From positions 1-28,024 of the IMG/VR virus record IMGVR_UViG_3300046724_000548: DNA of 28,024 bases. The stretch is one strand, 5' to 3'. This document shows positions 6,473-14,368 of this stretch, piece by piece. Position 1 is the first letter of the stretch; each line of letters starts with the position of its first letter. The notes under the pieces were generated by a model that worked only from the letters and a program-made list of their open reading frames with translations, did not search any database and was not told the DNA's origin. This DNA comes from a virus. The translations under genes and the position numbers were made by a program.

Positions 6473-7069
6473 CTAGACGGGGTAGAGGATCGTGCCGGAG
6501 AGGTAGTCGCTGTTCGCCCAGGTCCAGGGCGCCGCGGGCGAGACGGTTCCGCTGGAACTGATGAGGCCGACGAAGTTGCCCGAGGCCGGGTCGACGAAGC
6601 AGTCGCCCGCGGACACTGCCCCGCTGCTGGCGTCGCCGAGCTGAACGGTGCCGACGGCCGAATGGATCGACGACCCGAAGGGGGTCGCGGCAGTCACCGG
6701 CAAACTCACCTGGTAGTTACCGGACCCGAAGCTGGTACCGGACGTACCGAACCTGATGAAGAACGAGTACACGATCGCCTCGGACAGGTACGAGTACCAG
6801 CCTTGAGCCGTGGAGCCGGAGCCCAGCACCGGGTTCGTGGTCGACGCGGTCAGCGTGGGCGTCACCGAGGTACGGCCGGACGCGACGGGCCGCCACGACG
6901 AGCTGTTCCACTTCTGCAGCTTCCCGGTGTCGGTCTCGTAGATGTGCATGCCCGTCGGCGGGCTCGACGGCCTGGTGCCCGACGTGCACGGCACGATCGT
7001 CTGCTGCAGCAGCGGGTTGAAGTAGGTGGACGCGCCGGGGACGTCGCCGGTGACCAGCAGCGTGTACAT
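6473..7069 (-). CDS. Phage structural protein, likely tail tip or fibre (198 aa)
   Basis: ATG 7069 overlaps the upstream stop (TGATG) and has GAAGGAG before it; the longer in-frame extension has no support. The N-terminal part (GTRPSSPPTGMHIYETDTGKLQ) is a module common at the start of phage appendage proteins. The remainder is Ser/Thr/Gly-rich and beta-prone, like tail fibre or receptor-binding domains. The stop is 8 bp before the endolysin start. No enzymatic motif is visible. Confidence 0.7.
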   Translation of the reverse strand: MYTLLVTGDVPGASTYFNPLLQQTIVPCTSGTRPSSPPTGMHIYETDTGKLQKWNSSSWRPVASGRTSVTPTLTASTTNPVLGSGSTAQGWYSYLSEAIVYSFFIRFGTSGTSFGSGNYQVSLPVTAATPFGSSIHSAVGTVQLGDASSGAVSAGDCFVDPASGNFVGLISSSGTVSPAAPWTWANSDYLSGTILYPV

Positions 7070-7575
7070 CAGACTCCTTCGTACTGCGTGTCGCCGGTGC
7101 GGCAGGCCCAGTGCAGCTCGACCGCGACGCCCTGATACGGCTGGCCGGCCAGGCACGCGGCTCGCGCCACCGGGTCTCCGCCGGGGCCAAGGATCAGCAC
7201 GGCGACCTGATCGCCGTCGGCCAGCGGCACCTCGCACGCCGGGCAGGGTTGGCCGATCTCCGTGTCGCTCACCAGCGACGGCCCGTCAGGTGCGGGCGGC
7301 GGCACGTATCCGGCGATCTCGGTGACGTGGATGATCCGCGTCATCCCGTCGACCTTGGCCAGCAGGACGTCGTCGTCGTCGGGCAGGCCGGCCAGGGCGC
7401 GGTGGTTGTAGTAGGACTGGGCGCGGACGTCGCCCTGCTGGTAGGCCTGGTGCCAGGTGATGTGGCTGCCCGTGTTCTCGTACCAGTCGACGACCTCGGC
7501 GGGGAGGCCGCCGATCTCGAAGGCGTCGGCGCGCAGATGGACGGTCGTGCCCGCGTACGGGCTGGGATCGCGCAT
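7069..7575 (-). CDS. Hypothetical phage protein with zinc-ribbon-like C-terminus (168 aa)
   Basis: The start is ATG 7575; an in-frame stop is seven codons upstream, so no other upstream start is available. GAGAGG is present but about 11 bases away, a poor distance. The N-terminal half is mixed alpha/beta and unrecognised. The C-terminal half has CPAC at about 111-114 and a later ARAAC and HWAC, suggesting a metal site. The start codon lies in one arm of an inverted repeat (7574-7584 with 7648-7658). It sits between a minor tail gene and a fibre-like gene, so a tail role is plausible. Confidence 0.6.
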   Translation of the reverse strand: MRDPSPYAGTTVHLRADAFEIGGLPAEVVDWYENTGSHITWHQAYQQGDVRAQSYYNHRALAGLPDDDDVLLAKVDGMTRIIHVTEIAGYVPPPAPDGPSLVSDTEIGQPCPACEVPLADGDQVAVLILGPGGDPVARAACLAGQPYQGVAVELHWACRTGDTQYEGV

Positions 7576-7658
7576 GCAGCGGCCCGCCTCTCGGTGTCAT
7601 ATGGTGTGAGGCGGCTACGCCTGACCGGGATCGGCGAACCGCAGTGAGGCCGCTGCAT
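7574..7658. repeat. 11-bp inverted repeat enclosing a start codon
   Basis: ATGCAGCGGCC (7574-7584) is the exact complement of GGCCGCTGCAT (7648-7658), 63 bp apart. On late mRNA the downstream arm contains bases of the start codon at 7575, so pairing could hide it. Beyond this the 110-bp gap 7576-7685 holds only a weak 5-bp stem (CGGGG/CCCCG). Confidence 0.45.
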
Positions 7659-7685
7659 GGCTCGGGGTTTGGCTCCCCGGGCCAC

Positions 7686-8981
7686 CTACCAGGCGACGGC
7701 GTTGTAGCCGACGCGGCCCAGGATCGGATCGCCGACCACGAAGAACGAGTACCGGTCGGCGTCCTGCAGTACGAACGCCGAGTCGTGCGTGACTGAGTCG
7801 CCGGACATCTCGATGCCCCGCACGAAGCAGTCCTTCTCGATCGGCGAGCCGCCGCCCTTCGGCCGCGCCCGCACCGTGATCCGGTCGGCGAACTGGGCAC
7901 CCAGCAGCAGAGGCCACATCACCGACTCGACGTCCGGCCGCGGCCGATGGAACATGATCTTCGAGAAGCGGCGGCGCGGCTGCGCGAACTGGTAGAGGAT
8001 CGACTGTGCCCACTGCAGCGCGTCCGCATCCGTCTGCATGACCAGGTCGTCGCGGGTGTGGCTCTTGGTCAGATACCGGCTGGATGAGACCGCGTCCACG
8101 GCCTGCTGCTCGACGCCACCCGCCACCGCCGCGTCCACCGAGTTGACCAGCGTCTCGTCCGGCGTAGTCGTCGCGACGTCCAGATACGGCAGCTCGCCGG
8201 AGATCCCGTACCCCGCCGGGTCGTCGCCGAACAGAGCCTGACTCGTCGTCGACCGGCTACTGGTAAGGATCGCCCGCCGGTTCTGGAAGTCCACGCGGCC
8301 CTGCTGGTCCATGAACAGCGAGCCCTGCTCCGAGTCCTGCACAAGCAGCATCTCCGCCAGCATGTTCTCCGCCAGCGTCGTCGACTGCAAGGTCGTGTCA
8401 CCAGTCGCCAGCACCCGGTCGGCGGCCGGCCAGCCGTACGCATCGAGGATCCGGCCGATCCGCGCGCCCGAGTCATCTCCGGCGCCGACGAGAGCGACGG
8501 CGCCGCGGTCCTCGGCGGCGAACACCTTGAACGCGTCGGTGGCCGTCAGGGTGCACGTCGACCAGAACGGGCCGTCGTAGTCGGTCACCCAGTTGTCGGC
8601 GAGCCCGTAGTACAGCGGGTAGTCCATGCCCGCCCAGGTCGCGACGATCCGGACCCGGACCATCGGCATCAGCAGGGTCTGCCCGGCGACCACGTACGGG
8701 CCGGCCAGGTTGTCGGGGTCGAAGCGCCTGTCGCCGTCGTTGAGGACGATCGTGCAGGTCCCTGCGTCGTATCGAAGGGTCGGCTGGTCGCCGCGGGACG
8801 CGCCGATCCGGAACGACCAGCTGCGCACGTACTGCGTGATCTCTGTCCAGACCGTGTCTGGGCCGATCTGGTTGACCGTGCCGACCTGGCCGAGCGTCGG
8901 ATGGCCGACGGTGAAGTACATGCCGGAGGTCGGCGTCGAGAAGCCGACGTAGGCCCGGATGTAGGGCAGTTCCCCGGTCAC
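7686..8981 (-). CDS. Minor tail protein (tail hub / distal tail region)
   Basis: A 431-aa protein starting at GTG 8981, overlapping the tape measure stop by four bases (GTGA). An N-terminal beta-rich region (WTEITQYVRSWSFRIGASRG; CTIVLNDGDRRFDPDNL near residues 75-95) is typical of the first minor tail proteins after the tape measure in actinobacterial siphoviruses. These form the distal tail ring or hub. The C-terminal half (about 300-431) contains further conserved-looking segments ending in VGYNAVAW. It is the only large minor tail gene here, so the tail tip looks simple. Confidence 0.75.
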   Translation of the reverse strand: MTGELPYIRAYVGFSTPTSGMYFTVGHPTLGQVGTVNQIGPDTVWTEITQYVRSWSFRIGASRGDQPTLRYDAGTCTIVLNDGDRRFDPDNLAGPYVVAGQTLLMPMVRVRIVATWAGMDYPLYYGLADNWVTDYDGPFWSTCTLTATDAFKVFAAEDRGAVALVGAGDDSGARIGRILDAYGWPAADRVLATGDTTLQSTTLAENMLAEMLLVQDSEQGSLFMDQQGRVDFQNRRAILTSSRSTTSQALFGDDPAGYGISGELPYLDVATTTPDETLVNSVDAAVAGGVEQQAVDAVSSSRYLTKSHTRDDLVMQTDADALQWAQSILYQFAQPRRRFSKIMFHRPRPDVESVMWPLLLGAQFADRITVRARPKGGGSPIEKDCFVRGIEMSGDSVTHDSAFVLQDADRYSFFVVGDPILGRVGYNAVAW

Positions 8982-10981
8982 GAGTTGCCGACCAGGACTC
9001 TGCCGTTCACCCGGATCTCCCCGCCGCGCGAGAGGTGCGCCTCGAGCGCGTGGGCGATCTGGCGGCCGGCCTCCGCCGGGTTGGAACCGGCGCCTACGGT
9101 CACGGCCAGGTTCACCGTTGTCGGGGCGTTGATGACCGTGGACGAGGACGCGGCTTGCCAGTTCGGGGTGCCGCCGGAGCCGCCGAAGGTGGAGTACTGG
9201 TCGATCGACGGGATGATCGTGCCGTCGCGGTCCGGGACGAACACCTCGGCGTGGCGCTCGCCGACCACGTACGCCTTGTTCTTCTTGACCGGACCGCCAT
9301 CGGCGCGGAAGCCGCCGATGCGGTGCCCGGCGGCGTCCAGGCGCTCTAGGCCGGTCACGCTGACGTTCACGCTGACGTTCTTGCCGTGGATGGCGTTAAG
9401 GGCGTCTCTGGCGGCGTTGGCCCGGCCGATGGCGTCGTGGGTGTTGACGTGCACGTCGACCGACTTGGGCTTGATCAGGCCCATCGAGTCGGCCAGGTGG
9501 TTGGCCTCGGTGGCGCTCTTGCCGAACTTCTCGGCCAGCTTGACGAACTGGTCCCGGTTGCGTTCGGCGACCTTGCCCGCCGCGGCACCTTCGCCGTTGA
9601 CTTTTACGTACGCGTCGTAGGTGGCCACCAGCTTTTCCGCGACACCGGACAGGGCCTTGCGATTGTCGCGGCCTTTCTGGCTGTTGATGTCGAGGGTCTT
9701 GCCGTTCTCTTTGATGGCCTTCTCGGCATCGGCGACGGCCTGCGCGACGTTGGTCTGCGAGTCGTACAGGCCGCGACCCTTCGCGGACGCCTCGTCCATC
9801 TTGTCGCCGTAGGTCTGCATCTGCAGGCCCGCCTTGCCGGCCGCCTCGCCCGCCGAGAGGATCATCCCAGCCGCGGTCTTCTGCACGGTGGCGAGCACGC
9901 TGGCCGTAGCGATGGATGCTTTCCCGCTGTCGTCCCAGCCGATGATCGCCTTCTGCATATCGACCCAGGCCCGCGGCAGCGAAGTTACCGGCCCGTACAG
10001 CTCAGTAAGCCCCCGGACCAGCCATCCGGTCCCCCGGATGGCCAGGCTGATCACGTCCGTCAGGTCTTTCAGCGCCTTTGCGGCGTCCTCGCTGTCGCCC
10101 GAGATCGTCTTCAGGGCGTAACCGGTCGCGTTGCCGATCTGTCCGAAGCTCTTGCCGAGCTGGTCGATGACCGGCTTACCGTTGGCGACCAGGGAATTGA
10201 TGCCAGAAAGGATCCCGTGGACCGCCTCGATGGCCCCGTCTTCCAGCGGGGCGAGGAATCCGGCTGAGCCGGAGAAGATGCTCTTGATCTCTCCGTTCAT
10301 GCTGTGGAACGCGATCTCGATCTTGTTGATGCCCTGCAGTACCGGCTCGACAAAAGGCTGAGCATCCTTCTCCAACTGGCCCAGCAGGCTCTGCCCCAGC
10401 GCGGTCCCGGCGGCCGCCACCCGCGGGTCCCTGGAGGCCAGCAGCACGCCGCCGATAACGCCACCCACGCCGGCGCCGCCGATCACCGCGGCGGAAATCG
10501 TCGCGCCGAGCAACGGGGCCGCGGCGGCCGCGAACGGAGCCCAGACCGGGGCATTCGACAGGGCCTCGCCGATCGATGAGCCCAGCGACTTGCCGATCTT
10601 GTTGCCGGCGGCCTCGACCTGAGCCGGCTTCGGCAGCAGCTTCTCGATGTCCTTGAGCTCGCGCAGTTCCCGGACCTGCTTGCTCATCTTGTCGGCGATC
10701 TTGTTGCGGTCGATTACCGAGCTGGCCGCGGCGTATTCCAGCGCCAGGGCGCGGAGGCTGTTCTCGGCCTCCTGGATCTCGTTCTTCAGCTTCCGGGCGT
10801 CGCCTGCCGTGTCGCGGAATTCGTGGCCGAGGGCGTCGGTCGCAGCGGCGGCAGCCGCGCCGGCAACGCCGGTCTCCTCGATCTTGTCCTTCAGGTCGTC
10901 GGTCGCCTGCTCGGCGCCTTTCATTCCGGCCTCGTAGTTGGCGACGTCGGCGGCGAGGCGGACGCTCACGGTGCGGGGCAT
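8978..10981 (-). CDS. Tail tape measure protein
   Basis: A 667-aa protein. ATG 10981 is preferred because GGGGAGG lies directly upstream; a start 12 codons earlier has none. The N-terminus (MPRTVSVRLAADVANYEAGM) is the usual opening of actinobacterial tape measures. It is followed by long Ala-rich coiled-coil segments (about 20-150), hydrophobic Gly/Ala helices (about 160-200) and more helical repeats. The C-terminal segment GGFRADGGPVKKNKAYVVGE is typical of tape measure ends. Length sets tail length at about 1.5 angstrom per residue, so roughly 100 nm is expected. No lytic domain is apparent. Confidence 0.88.
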   Translation of the reverse strand: MPRTVSVRLAADVANYEAGMKGAEQATDDLKDKIEETGVAGAAAAAATDALGHEFRDTAGDARKLKNEIQEAENSLRALALEYAAASSVIDRNKIADKMSKQVRELRELKDIEKLLPKPAQVEAAGNKIGKSLGSSIGEALSNAPVWAPFAAAAAPLLGATISAAVIGGAGVGGVIGGVLLASRDPRVAAAGTALGQSLLGQLEKDAQPFVEPVLQGINKIEIAFHSMNGEIKSIFSGSAGFLAPLEDGAIEAVHGILSGINSLVANGKPVIDQLGKSFGQIGNATGYALKTISGDSEDAAKALKDLTDVISLAIRGTGWLVRGLTELYGPVTSLPRAWVDMQKAIIGWDDSGKASIATASVLATVQKTAAGMILSAGEAAGKAGLQMQTYGDKMDEASAKGRGLYDSQTNVAQAVADAEKAIKENGKTLDINSQKGRDNRKALSGVAEKLVATYDAYVKVNGEGAAAGKVAERNRDQFVKLAEKFGKSATEANHLADSMGLIKPKSVDVHVNTHDAIGRANAARDALNAIHGKNVSVNVSVTGLERLDAAGHRIGGFRADGGPVKKNKAYVVGERHAEVFVPDRDGTIIPSIDQYSTFGGSGGTPNWQAASSSTVINAPTTVNLAVTVGAGSNPAEAGRQIAHALEAHLSRGGEIRVNGRVLVGNS

Positions 10982-10994
10982 CGGACCTCCCCGA

Positions 10995-11378
10995 TCATGC
11001 GGTACGCTCCTCGACACCGAGCCGGCGCGCGGTCAGGTACGTCTTGTGGATGATCACCTTGACGAGGAAGGTCCGGCCGATCAGATCCGCGTCCTGCGAG
11101 GCCGTCACCGTCGCTACGTCGCCCGGCTCGATGCCAGTTGCCGCGATAGGGACGCTGAGCACCAGCGGCTGAAGCAGCACGCTGTCCTCGCCCGCGTCGA
11201 ACCGGGTCGCGTGTGGCAGGACCTGCTGCAGGCGGCACTTGCCGGTGTAGAGCGTCGTGTAGGTCGGCGTGATCGTGCCGGAGAAATCGTCCGTCGCCTC
11301 GCTGGCCTCGCGCCGGATCACGCAGTCGTCGACCATCATCCGCTCTGCGGCGGCCTGACCCCGGGCGAGGACGCTCAC
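10995..11378 (-). CDS. DUF6093 head-closure type protein (127 aa)
   Basis: The GTG start at 11378 overlaps the upstream stop by four bases (GTGA); the longer in-frame ORF is an artefact of the neighbouring gene. The opening VSVLARGQAAAERMMVDDCVI and the later YTGKCRLQ match the DUF6093 family found among head-tail joining genes of actinophages. The rest is beta-rich (residues about 60-120) and ends in VIIHKTYLTARRLGVEE. Family members are thought to act as head-closure or connector proteins. Its position between the tail chaperone and the tape measure is not the usual one. Confidence 0.75.
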   Translation of the reverse strand: MSVLARGQAAAERMMVDDCVIRREASEATDDFSGTITPTYTTLYTGKCRLQQVLPHATRFDAGEDSVLLQPLVLSVPIAATGIEPGDVATVTASQDADLIGRTFLVKVIIHKTYLTARRLGVEERTA

Positions 11379-11764
11379 AGCTCCTCCATGATCAGCCGCT
11401 CGGCCAGGTCCTCGAGCGCCTTCGTGAACCTCGGCGACTCGGTCTCCAGCGCAGGCGCGCCGCCGGGGATCGGGGCGTTGTTGACCGACCCGAACTCGAG
11501 CAGGTTGCCGAGCGCGCCCTGACGCTTCGCCTTGTCCGGTCCGACCTCTGCCTCGATGTACGAGCCAGACGCCCGGATGTCGTAGGTGACCGCCCGCGGG
11601 ATCGCGGGCGCATGCGCGAGGCCGCTCCACCGGCGCCGCCAGTCGTTCTTGACGTTCAGCGCGCCCTTCGAGACGACCTTCTTGGCCTCCTCCGGCATCC
11701 GCTCGGGCACACGGCGCAGGCTGTCGGCGAGCTCGTCCAGGCCATCGACCTCGATACGGATCAT
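11375..11764 (-). CDS. HK97 gp10-like tail completion protein (129 aa)
   Basis: ATG 11764 overlaps the stop of the frameshifted chaperone frame (TGATG). The pattern is that of HK97-gp10-like proteins: a helical N-terminus (VDGLDELADSLRRVPERM), then GALGNLLEFGSVNNAPIPGG near residues 83-102, then PALETESPRF. Such proteins sit at the head-tail interface. The usual place is before the major tail protein; here it follows the tail assembly chaperones. Confidence 0.82.
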   Translation of the reverse strand: MIRIEVDGLDELADSLRRVPERMPEEAKKVVSKGALNVKNDWRRRWSGLAHAPAIPRAVTYDIRASGSYIEAEVGPDKAKRQGALGNLLEFGSVNNAPIPGGAPALETESPRFTKALEDLAERLIMEEL

Positions 11765-12707
11765 CAGCCGGGCCCCTTCCGCATCGACGTGGACCAGATC
11801 CGGGCGCCGTTGTCGCCGCCGTTGTCACGCTCGGCCGCGGCCCGCTGTTCCTCGAGCAGCGCGGCCCGGGCCCGGCAGGTCGTCTTGCTCACCACGAACT
11901 CCGGGCCGGTCGAGTAGTGCGAGGTGGTGTCCTCGCGCAGATGGCCGCATCCGCACGGGCACAGCAGGTCCTGGAACTCGAGCAACGCGAGCAGCTCGGT
12001 GCGGTCCTGCTCGTGCCAGTCCGGATCGCGGGTCGTCGTCGACCGGACCAGGACGCCGGCGTCGTCGTATTCGTGCTCGGTGACCTCGACGGCCGGGCGG
12101 CCCTCGAACCGCGACGGCGAGATGCCAGCGCGGACGGCTGCTTCTATTCGCCGCCGGAGGCCTGGGCTGTCTGCGAGGCGGCGAGCGAGAAAGGGACGTC
12201 GACCTCGCCCCGATTCAGGAACCAGGCAGCGTCCTCGAGATCGGAGAACTGCCGATCAGTGAGGACGCCGTCCTCGGCCTCGTCGTCGCCGAGCAGCCAC
12301 GCCCAGTCCTCGTCGTCCAGCTCCGGGCTGACCACCGAGGCGCGGATCAGGGCCGGGAAGAACGTGGCGCGGTTGAACACCCGATCGCCCTCGACCGGCT
12401 CGCCGTCCTCGCCCTTACGTGGAGGGTGCGCGGCCATCAGCGCCCGGAACTGGTGCCGGGGCATCGCCCGCAGCAGCCACTCGTCGGCCTGCTCGTTCAT
12501 CAGCGCTTCGAGGGCGCGAACCTTGTCGGCGAGCTCGGCGGTGCCGGCGCCAGCCTCCTTGGAGTCGGTGGCCAGCCGCTCGGCCTGCACGCGGGTCAGC
12601 TCCCGGTCGGCGGCCTCCCAGTCGGCGACCAGGTCATTGCGGAGGCAGACCTTCACGGAGCGCTGGGCGCGCTGCGCGTCGGCGTGCTGCTGCTTGTACG
12701 TGCCCAT
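11764..12707 (-). CDS. Frameshifted tail assembly chaperone (GT product, 314 aa predicted)
   Basis: The second frame is open from a stop at 12256-12258 down to the stop at 11764. It has no ATG or GTG, and its first TTG (11985) lies inside what looks like the conserved domain, so it is unlikely to be translated alone. A canonical slippery heptamer C-CCT-TTC is in the upstream gene's frame at 12189-12195. A -1 slip joins 173 residues of the first frame to 141 of the second. The second part contains ISPSRFEGRPAVEVTEHEYD and CPCGCG, typical of downstream actinophage chaperone frames. A stem (12177-12184 with 12148-12155) begins 4 bases after the heptamer. Confidence 0.82.
12144..12707 (-). CDS. 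Tail assembly chaperone (G-type, unshifted, 187 aa)
   Basis: ATG 12707 starts the protein. A helical charged N-terminus (about 1-85) is followed by the pattern of actinophage tail assembly chaperones: WLLRAMPRHQFRALMAAHPP (about 78-97), then FFPALIRASVVSPELDDEDW and LNRGEVDVPFSLAAS near the end. These proteins coat the tape measure during tail assembly and usually come in short and frameshifted forms. The stop (12144) lies just after a stem-loop belonging to the predicted frameshift site. It follows a small gene (12716-13045) with an 8-bp gap. Confidence 0.82.
   Translation of the reverse strand: MGTYKQQHADAQRAQRSVKVCLRNDLVADWEAADRELTRVQAERLATDSKEAGAGTAELADKVRALEALMNEQADEWLLRAMPRHQFRALMAAHPPRKGEDGEPVEGDRVFNRATFFPALIRASVVSPELDDEDWAWLLGDDEAEDGVLTDRQFSDLEDAAWFLNRGEVDVPFSLAASQTAQASGGE
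12148..12195 (-). promoter_or_regulatory. Programmed -1 ribosomal frameshift site
   Basis: Slippery heptamer CCCTTTC (12195 to 12189 on the minus strand) is in frame as C CCT TTC. Four bases later TCGCCGCC (12184-12177) can pair with GGCGGCGA (12155-12148), an 8-bp stem with a loop of about 21 bases. This is the textbook combination of slip site and stimulatory hairpin. Confidence 0.78.
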
Positions 12708-12715
12708 CTAGGTCG

Positions 12716-13045
12716 TCACCGCCCGCACGTCGGGCACTTCGGGGCCAGCCAGATCTCGACGAGCGGAGGCGGCGGCACCGTGACGGGGAAGGTCTTGGTC
12801 TCCTTCAGGACACCGTCGCCCTCCGGGTTGATCACATCGCCGCGTCCGTTCGGGCCAGCCACCTTCATGACGAGAGTGAGTTGGCCGTCGACCATGGAAG
12901 CGCGGGCATCGGCAGCAACGCGGCTCGTGTCGATGCCATTGGCCCGCAGCCATTCGATCGTCTGCGCAAAGGCTGAGTGCGGTCCCGCGATGCCAGGGCG
13001 GTCGAAGCTCTCGTCCTGGAGGTTGCGCGGGTTGTGGTCGGCCAT
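12716..13045 (-). CDS. Small phage protein with C-terminal CPTC (109 aa)
   Basis: ATG 13045 is preceded by AGGAGAG at good spacing. A short helical segment (about 20-50, HSAFAQTIEWLRANGIDTSR) is followed by beta strands. The C-terminus LAPKCPTCGR holds a Cys pair right at the end. It lies between the internal terminator and the tail assembly chaperone, so it belongs to the tail module, but its family is not recognised. Confidence 0.7.
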   Translation of the reverse strand: MADHNPRNLQDESFDRPGIAGPHSAFAQTIEWLRANGIDTSRVAADARASMVDGQLTLVMKVAGPNGRGDVINPEGDGVLKETKTFPVTVPPPPLVEIWLAPKCPTCGR

Positions 13046-13110
13046 TTCTCTCCTACCCGAACGTCCCGAACTGAGCGCCCGGCCACCGGTTCGGGGCGGC
13101 GGCCGGGCAC

Positions 13111-13147
13111 GAAAAAACCCCGCGAAACCGTTGGGGGTTTCCGGGGC
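13111..13147 (-). terminator. Internal intrinsic terminator after the major tail protein
   Basis: On the minus strand CCCCGGAAACC pairs with GGTTTCGCGGGG around a CCCAAC loop, with a small internal mismatch, followed by six Ts (13117-13112). It lies between the major tail protein stop (13174) and the next gene start (13045). This would give less mRNA for the chaperone, tape measure and lysis genes than for capsid and tail tube. Confidence 0.8.
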
Positions 13148-13173
13148 GTCGCGTACTTACGAAGCAGGTAGAA

Positions 13174-13659
13174 CTAGACGACGGCGACGTCGAACTTCGG
13201 CTGAGACGTGATCTTCACCGGGACGATGTACAGCTCCGGCATGTTGTCGGCCTGGTCGACCTTCGCCTTCTGGCTGAACTGCACCGGGAAGATGTCGACG
13301 ATGTCGGCCGCGGCGTGCGCGGAGGTGGCCGTCTTGGAGTTGCGGCGCACCGCGAACGCCGTGCCGTCGGTCGGCATCGCATTGAACGCCGCATCCGAGC
13401 CCAGCGGCGTCTGCCGCTTGATCTTGAATTGGGGCTGAGACAGGCTGATCATGCCGTTGACGTTCGTCTGGAACGTCGACTCCTTCGAGCTGGTCGGCGC
13501 GTCCGCCGTACTCGCGACCCAGCCGGTCGCGCCATCCTTCGTCATGTATTGCGAGATCCGCACGCCAGCGTTCAGCTCGGCGGCGGTGGGCGCGGCGGTG
13601 TTCGCGATGGTGGCGACGATGTCCCATCGCTCTTTGCCGTCGCCGATGATGTCGGCCAT
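13174..13659 (-). CDS. Major tail (tube) protein (161 aa)
   Basis: ATG 13659 has AAGGAG upstream, overlapping the previous stop region. The protein is beta-rich with the layout of actinophage tail tube subunits: MADIIGDGKERWDIVATIAN opening, a central TSSKESTFQTNVNGMISLSQ, and FPVQFSQKAKVDQADNMPEL near residue 125. The following intrinsic terminator at 13111-13147 fits a gene needed in high copy. The assignment rests on position and sequence character. Confidence 0.75.
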   Translation of the reverse strand: MADIIGDGKERWDIVATIANTAAPTAAELNAGVRISQYMTKDGATGWVASTADAPTSSKESTFQTNVNGMISLSQPQFKIKRQTPLGSDAAFNAMPTDGTAFAVRRNSKTATSAHAAADIVDIFPVQFSQKAKVDQADNMPELYIVPVKITSQPKFDVAVV

Positions 13660-13662
13660 CGA

Positions 13663-13995
13663 CTACTCCTTCTTCGCGTCGCCGTCGGCGGCGGGCTCGG
13701 TCTTGGCTTCCGCCGCAGGATCGGCGGAGGACTCGGGGGCGATGGGATGCACGCCGTCCGGCGGCGGACCGGCGACCCAGCTACGCGGGCCCCACAGGTC
13801 CCGCAGGGCAGCGACAGTGACCCGGCCTGGCACGGTGATGTCGGTGTGCCAGATGTAGACCCAGTCGCTGTCTCCGGGCTCGTCCGACGCCGACCAATCC
13901 CCGCTGCTGAGGTAGGCGGCGCGTTCGGCCGCGCCGGTCACCAGCGCATGCGTGCCGTGCTCGCCGCCGACGATCCAGTACGTCTGCTTCGCCAC
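13663..13995 (-). CDS. Hypothetical protein before the major tail gene (110 aa)
   Basis: GTG 13995 begins MAKQTYWIVGGEHGTHALVT; no clear ribosome binding site is seen, and the upstream stop is 7 bases away, so coupling is likely. The N-terminal 80 residues contain several Trp (DWVYIWH, DLWGPRSWVAG) and look folded. The last 30 are acidic, Pro/Ala-rich and disordered. Its stop is 3 bases before the major tail protein start, suggesting a tail or joining role. The family is not recognised. Confidence 0.65.
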   Translation of the reverse strand: MAKQTYWIVGGEHGTHALVTGAAERAAYLSSGDWSASDEPGDSDWVYIWHTDITVPGRVTVAALRDLWGPRSWVAGPPPDGVHPIAPESSADPAAEAKTEPAADGDAKKE

Positions 13996-14002
13996 GGCCG
14001 CG

Positions 14003-14344
14003 TCAGCCCGGAATCAGCCGGTAGGTCACCGTCGAGACGGTGGACAGCGTCAGCAGCGCGAAGCCGGTCGTCGGGTCGATATTCGCGGGCAGGATCCGGA
14101 ACCAGCGGTCCGAGCTATTCGCGATCGACTGCGCAGGCTCGGACGGGGCATTGCCCGCGGCGGTGAAGGTCGGATCCTCCACGGTCACGGTCATCGAGCC
14201 GCCCGAGCCGTTGAGGATCTGCACCAAGGCACCGTTGGCGCCGATAGTGCCAGGCGCGATCTGGGTAGGTGCGGTGCCGACTGACGCGGCGGCCACGTTG
14301 ACCGCCGTATTGTTCGGCACCGCCGTAGCGGTGAGCACCGTCAT
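14003..14344 (-). CDS. Beta-rich small structural protein (113 aa)
   Basis: ATG 14344 has AAGGGA about 9 bases upstream. The sequence is almost all short beta-type strands with Ala/Thr/Val/Ser (GALVQILNGSGGSMTVTVED, then FRILPANIDPTTGFALLTLS). Small proteins with this make-up are common in actinophage head and tail blocks as decoration or surface subunits. It lies between the tail terminator and the major tail protein. A specific role cannot be given. Confidence 0.65.
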   Translation of the reverse strand: MTVLTATAVPNNTAVNVAAASVGTAPTQIAPGTIGANGALVQILNGSGGSMTVTVEDPTFTAAGNAPSEPAQSIANSSDRWFRILPANIDPTTGFALLTLSTVSTVTYRLIPG

Positions 14345-14368
14345 GCGGCACGTTCCCTTCGGGTTGGA

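Noticed and set aside
7576-7685. Small minus-strand gene starting near 7685
   Set aside because: Only the first 35 codons lie outside the next gene; they show no domain pattern and the rest is a shadow.
10995-11828. 277-codon version of the DUF6093 gene
   Set aside because: The N-terminal part is a shadow of the gp10-like gene; GTG 11378 overlaps the upstream stop in the usual way.
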